11,079 nt of DNA from Scenedesmus sp. ARA3. Taxonomy: Eukaryota; Chlorophyta; Chlorophyceae; Sphaeropleales; Scenedesmaceae. The position numbers and the translations under genes are program-made. Within the stretch, counting starts at the first letter, position 1; every line of letters begins with the position of its first letter. The notes under the pieces were generated by a model. It saw nothing but the letters and a program-made list of their open reading frames with translations, was not told the DNA's origin and ran no database searches. Of the stretch, positions 8,901-11,079 are shown in pieces. Location: the NCBI GenBank assembly GCA_004335835.1, contig RWJK01001766.1, positions 34,626-45,704 on the forward strand, given 5' to 3'.

Positions 8901-9839
8901 GGTGCATGTGCAGCAGGCAGGTGCGCACAACGTGCAGCAGTTGATAAGGATAAACATAAAACAACTGGTACATGCGAAGCAGCGCAGCTTTGCGGCAGCT
9001 GGTATGATGCACGATGCTGTTGCCAGCTATGGCTGCTGCGCACCTTTGGCTGAGAGAGCGGATGCCGCCTCTTTGCGTCTCAGCTGCAGACCCTGCAAGG
9101 CAGCCATGGCGGGCGCAGCAAAGGCATATTCAGCCAGTTTTACGCAAAGCACGGTGTAGGCTGCTACACCTTCATCATTGACTATGCGGCTTGATTTGTT
9201 AGGGGCTCATGCACATTTTGCAAGCTTGCAGCACTGTGTGTTGTTGTGCCCTGCAGGTCTGCTATGCTGTGAGGGCTACTCCAGCTTGCAGGAAACCGCG
9301 TCAACCTATTTCCTGCAAGCTGCTGAGCATCTCCTGCGAGCTCTAGCAACCCTGACCCCTCACACCCTCACCTGCACGAAGAAGATGCCGAATGTTGCAA
9401 CCGCAGGGATGTGCATCTTGGCTGCTGCTAGCCCTGGAGCTGGGTTGGCAGCGCCAAGCGCAAGCGCAGTGAGCAGCGCGATTGGCAGGTACTGCTTTTC
9501 AACAAACGCCAGGGCAGCTGCGACCCAGCTAGCTGAAGTAACAGCCATTCTGTTGTGTTGGTGGTCGTCATCGTTTTCTGCATGAAGGAAGCCACTGGCA
9601 GCTGCTGCTCTCGTTGTAGACTGTCGTGCTCGCTGCTGTGCTGCATCAGCATTTGCAGCATGCTGCCTGACATGACAGCAGCAGGGCTGCTGCAGCACTG
9701 CAGGTGCTGCATACAGGGGTGAAGGCGAGTAGTGGTTTATAGAAGCCGAGATGTGACGTTTGGCGCATCTGGGAGCCGCCCATGTTCGGGGCAAGGTTTG
9801 TGACACTGCAGATGACAGTCCTGCTGTACGGTACGCCAT
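5876..9839 (-). CDS. BASS4: BASS4/SLC10A7-like membrane transporter, eight exons, complete
   Basis: Multi-pass carrier of the sodium/bile-acid-symporter-like family; the plant BASS4 branch is plastid-targeted and its substrate is not settled. Exons: 9839-9372, 9092-9044, 8455-8298, 7420-7186, 6968-6886, 6609-6514, 6404-6385, 6182-5876. Total 1416 nt, 471 aa plus TAG, all GT-AG, phases consistent. Residues 1 to about 105 are a leader rich in Ala, Ser and Arg. Seen family blocks: YLPIALLTALALGAANPAPG and FGIFFVQ (exon 1), GLQLRRKEA (exon 2), YGLLSILLFTPLLG and VCTVPTALACGVA (exon 3), GGNVSLALLLTVTSNILGI (exon 4), SVPWMQ (exon 5), KTLPVAV and LPVVLYQLTQI (exon 8). The C-terminus carries 18 Ala encoded by a CAG array, absent from typical members. 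The exon 6/7 junction (donor 6513, acceptor before 6404, a 20-nt exon) is the least certain part. The ATG at 9839 is preferred over an in-frame TTG at 9848. Confidence 0.93.
5902..5949. repeat. (CTG)16 array encoding the poly-Ala tail of the BASS-like protein
   Basis: On the sense strand CAG read as GCA. With one GCA and one GCG codon flanking the array it gives 18 consecutive Ala before the last seven residues KQGKAAE. The equivalent runs are 7 Ala in U2 and 12 Ala in U1. Confidence 0.95.
6385..6404 (-). other. Predicted 20-nt micro-exon (exon 7) of the BASS-like gene
   Basis: Sense strand: acceptor gcgggcag, codons for LAVLVV plus CA, then a perfect gtaagt donor. It joins exon 6 ending in FLL and exon 8 beginning in phase (acceptor cccgcag, exon start 6182), giving a continuous hydrophobic helix FLLLAVLVVQLL that fits the length of the family alignment. 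The open frame extends further upstream, but no acceptor in the right phase leaves an intron longer than about 25 nt. Confidence 0.6.
7351..7425 (-). repeat. Real copy of the duplicated BASS exon 4 start
   Basis: This segment spans the exon 4 acceptor (gggtgcag, exon start 7420) and the first 23 codons, QLGGNVSLALLLTV onward to IFTMP. It is the reference copy for the duplicate at 7490-7564 (period 139). Confidence 0.85.
7490..7564 (-). repeat. Duplicate of BASS exon 4 acceptor and exon start
   Basis: Sense strand has acceptor gactgcag and reads QLGGNVSLALLLTVTSNILS then IFTMP before diverging. Differences from the real copy are largely third-position. The period of 139 is not a multiple of three, so read-through from this copy into exon 4 shifts the frame. 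It lies upstream of exon 4, as expected for a tandem duplication across the intron/exon border. Confidence 0.85.
7565..7898 (-). other. Intron stretch of the BASS-like gene
   Basis: About 330 bp between the exon 4 duplicate and the last exon 3 donor copy. Plus-strand and minus-strand frames are short and low in information. I see no exon with family similarity and no RNA gene. Confidence 0.7.
7899..7975 (-). repeat. Fourth copy of BASS exon 3 3' half, donor lost
   Basis: Sense strand codes for GLGLVCTVPTALAC then SVAFVQ, like exon 3, but the sequence after the final CAG is gagagg instead of gtgngg, so the GT donor is absent. This copy cannot end an exon at the usual place. Confidence 0.85.
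8028..8103 (-). repeat. Third copy of BASS exon 3 3' half with donor
   Basis: Sense strand reads ALGLELVCTVPTALACMVA then FVQ followed by gtgagg. It keeps a plausible donor. It lies downstream of the real exon 3 in the intron. Confidence 0.85.
8138..8213 (-). repeat. Second copy of BASS exon 3 3' half with donor
   Basis: Sense strand reads RPLALGLGLVCTVPTALACG then VAFVQ and donor gtggga. This is the closest copy to the real exon 3 (offset 160 from donor to donor). A possible acceptor (ctttgcag) lies upstream with an open frame between, so it could in principle be an alternative exon. Confidence 0.85.
8508..8572 (-). repeat. First extra copy of BASS exon 3 acceptor and 5' half
   Basis: Sense strand: the same tgcaatgcatctgcag acceptor as the real exon, then AEMVYGLLSILLLTPF (real copy AEIAYGLLSILLFTPL). 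Exon-start position is 8553 against 8455 in the real exon (period 98). Confidence 0.87.
8626..8684 (-). repeat. Second extra copy of BASS exon 3 5' half
   Basis: Sense strand acceptor ttacaatgcag, then AETVYGLPSILLLKPLV, exon-start equivalent 8671 (118 bp from the previous copy). It has more replacements, including a Pro within the helix. Confidence 0.82.
8735..8795 (-). repeat. Degenerate third extra copy of BASS exon 3 5' half
   Basis: Sense strand reads LPVLLLTSLVRLLPA, resembling the SILLLxPLVxLLPA part of the neighbouring copies, but the acceptor and the AE-YGL start are lost. Confidence 0.5.
8800..9043 (-). other. Remainder of the BASS intron 2
   Basis: GC-rich sequence with scattered GCAGCAGG motifs, possibly very old copies of the same unit, but I cannot align it convincingly. 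No exon is supported. The 279-bp intron 1 (9093-9371) likewise holds nothing recognisable. Confidence 0.5.
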
Positions 9840-9896
9840 TGTTGTCAATTCAGCTTAGCTTAGATAAACCAGTATCGATTGCTGATCTAAACGGAG

Positions 9897-9908
9897 ATAT
9901 AAAATATA
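9897..9908. promoter_or_regulatory. TATA-like element
   Basis: ATATAAAATATA. On the minus strand it lies about 60 nt before the BASS ATG, a fitting distance for a short 5' UTR. For ETHE1 it would need a leader of about 390 nt, so it more likely serves the BASS-like gene. Confidence 0.45.
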
Positions 9909-9958
9909 ACGCCCAGGCAACCACGCGAAAGGAGGCTCTTCTGGCTTACGACAAGGGC

Positions 9959-9977
9959 TTGGAACTTGAAGTTCCAA
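9959..9977. promoter_or_regulatory. Perfect 19-bp palindrome in the divergent promoter
   Basis: Two 9-bp arms, TTGGAACTT and AAGTTCCAA, around a central G, with no mismatch. It includes inverted GGAAC/GTTCC pentamers of the type found in heat-shock elements, here spaced by five bases. It could bind a dimeric transcription factor; which one is not known. Confidence 0.6.
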
Positions 9978-10315
9978 ATCAGCGTAAGAGTCACAGTAAC
10001 GAACATGAAGCCTGTCATCCGCCTGATCAGCGTCATACAGGCCACACTTCAGCCTTAATCGCGTCATAATCTTGCTGCCGGGGTGTACACAGCGATGATG
10101 AAGCTGTTATCACGCTGTACTTGACAATCACTTGCGTAGCGTGCTTACATGTCTGGTTTGTCAGCATCAAACGATAGTGTGTAATGCTGATTTCAAGCTG
10201 CATGCGTTGATCACTGCATCCTCTCCGTGCACGCGGCGTTCCGCACTGGTTACACGCCAGCAGCAACAGCATATCACTTTGAACTTTGCCCAGCTCGAAG
10301 GCGCAGCGCATTACC

Positions 10316-10736
10316 ATGAAATCGCTCAGCACGAAGCATAATGCCTCTGCGTCGGCAGCTAGGGTGCAGACGAGGCGGCAGATGGTCATCACCAGGGTAG
10401 TGCAGGCACCAGCAGTGCCCAGGCAGCTGACAAGACTTCCTCGTGAGTGCTGACGTAATCAAACAAACGCAGCAACGAAAACAGTGCAAGTTGTTGGTGG
10501 CAGCAGCTGGCATGACCAATTGCAGACACTCACAGGATGACACGCTGCATGTCACATTTGAAGTCCATTGAAGTTTAAGGCATTTAATGCCGCAATGATT
10601 GCGCCAGTGACTGTTGTATACCACTGGACACAACCACTTGAAAGCAGTAGGTATTGTGCGGCCTGAAAACTCAGATCAATGCATTTGGGCAGCATCTCTT
10701 CTGCGACTCTGTCTGCCGGGGCCATGCTCACACTGC

Positions 10737-10790
<54 letters not shown>

Positions 10791-11079
10791 AGTGACGCAC
10801 GGCATCATCTTCCGGCAGCTGTTTGATGCCACCAGCAGCACCTACACCTACCTGCTGGCCTGCCCCGACACGCTGCAGGCAGCACTGATCGACCCAGTGC
10901 TGGAGCAGGTGCGGTGGCACACTGCTGGCAGCAGGCCGTTGATTTGTGCAGCACAGCATGCGGCTTTTGTTAGTTACTTTGACAGGCATTATGCAGCTGT
11001 TGAGCAGCGCTGATCGACCCAGTGCTGGAGCAGGTGCGGCACAGCGTGCAGCTTCTTTGTGCAGCACAGCATGCAGGTA
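10316..11079 (+). CDS. ETHE1: ETHE1-type persulfide dioxygenase, N-terminal part, cut by window end
   Basis: Iron-dependent enzyme of the metallo-beta-lactamase fold that oxidises glutathione persulfide to sulfite, normally mitochondrial. Exon 1 is 10316-10442: ATG with A at -3, 42 codons of a basic Ala/Ser/Arg leader starting [17 protein letters not shown], then donor gtgagt after a single C. Exon 2 is 10793-10908: phase matches (C plus TG), reading [20 protein letters not shown] then [19 protein letters not shown] and donor gtgcgg. The [14 protein letters not shown] and LIDPVLE blocks are characteristic of ETHE1 rather than glyoxalase II. The metal-binding HxHxDH motif lies beyond the window, so activity cannot be judged. 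A duplicate of the exon 2 end follows at 11004-11039. Exon 1 rests on leader composition, phase and donor quality and is less certain than exon 2. Confidence 0.85.
10745..10789. repeat. (CTG)15 array at ETHE1 exon 2 acceptor
   Basis: Fifteen uninterrupted CTG units on the sense strand, running directly into the CAG acceptor at 10790-10792. It stands in the position of the polypyrimidine tract. Confidence 0.95.
11004..11039 (+). repeat. Duplicate of ETHE1 exon 2 3' end and donor
   Basis: Matches 10879-10914 at offset 125 with about one mismatch in 36 bp, and looser similarity (TTTGTGCAGCACAGCATGC) continues further. It codes for LIDPVLEQ and keeps the GT. If read through its donor it would give VRHSVQLL, which resembles the residues that normally follow LIDPVLE in ETHE1, so which of the two copies feeds the next exon cannot be decided here. 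Confidence 0.82.

Larger units (their letters stand above)
9840..10315. promoter_or_regulatory. Divergent promoter region between the BASS-like gene and ETHE1
   Basis: The 476 bp separate the two start codons (9839 minus, 10316 plus). It contains an AT-rich TATA-like core at 9897-9908 and a 19-bp palindrome at 9959-9977. Open frames in it are short and without family similarity. Head-to-head arrangement makes shared regulation possible but not shown. Confidence 0.6.

Noticed and set aside
8125..9012. Long minus-strand open frame of 295 codons
   Set aside because: It is read-through of introns and duplicated exon 3 segments; only the part in exon 3 has family similarity, and in the gene this lies in another frame.
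9840..9848. TTG start upstream of the transporter ATG
   Set aside because: An in-frame TTG at 9848 would add three residues, but nuclear genes of algae start at ATG, and ATG 9839 is three codons later.
81..10792. Mobile elements as the cause of the repeats
   Set aside because: No terminal inverted repeats, target-site duplications, transposase or reverse transcriptase coding were seen; the duplicated segments are local gene sequence.

Overview
The window reads as nuclear DNA of a green alga, most likely a chlorophycean. The genes are intron-rich with GT-AG introns, the proteins have plastid- or mitochondrion-type leader peptides, and CAG/CTG trinucleotide arrays are everywhere. The exact genus cannot be told from the sequence alone. 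Three genes can be reconstructed exon by exon, with splice phases that agree at every chosen junction.

Layout: (1) 4-3874, minus strand: a complete nine-exon gene for a mitochondrial-type sulfide:quinone oxidoreductase (SQR, 441 aa), including a 17-nt micro-exon. (2) 3875-5380: about 1.5 kb with no gene I can support; it should hold the SQR promoter and the 3' flank of the next gene. (3) 5876-9839, minus strand: an eight-exon gene for a BASS4/SLC10A7-like membrane transporter (471 aa), followed downstream (5383-5875) by two further copies of its terminal exon. (4) 9840-10315: a 476-bp divergent intergenic region with an AT-rich TATA-like core and a perfect 19-bp palindrome. (5) 10316 to the right edge, plus strand: the first two coding exons of an ETHE1-type persulfide dioxygenase, cut by the window end.

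How the genes fit together: SQR oxidises sulfide to a persulfide and passes electrons to quinone. ETHE1 oxidises glutathione persulfide to sulfite. These are consecutive steps of the eukaryotic sulfide oxidation pathway, and here they sit within 6.5 kb of each other with a solute carrier between them. This looks like a small sulfide-detoxification gene cluster in an alga. The role of the transporter in it is inference only.

The most unusual structural feature is that all three genes carry extra, truncated copies of their own exon borders in the adjacent introns: duplicated 5' exon ends with their acceptor lie upstream, and duplicated 3' exon ends, nearly always with an intact donor, lie downstream. 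The BASS-like gene has arrays of two to four such copies. CTG arrays on the sense strand sit right at many 3' splice sites, while the opposite orientation is used inside exons to encode Ala or Ser runs.
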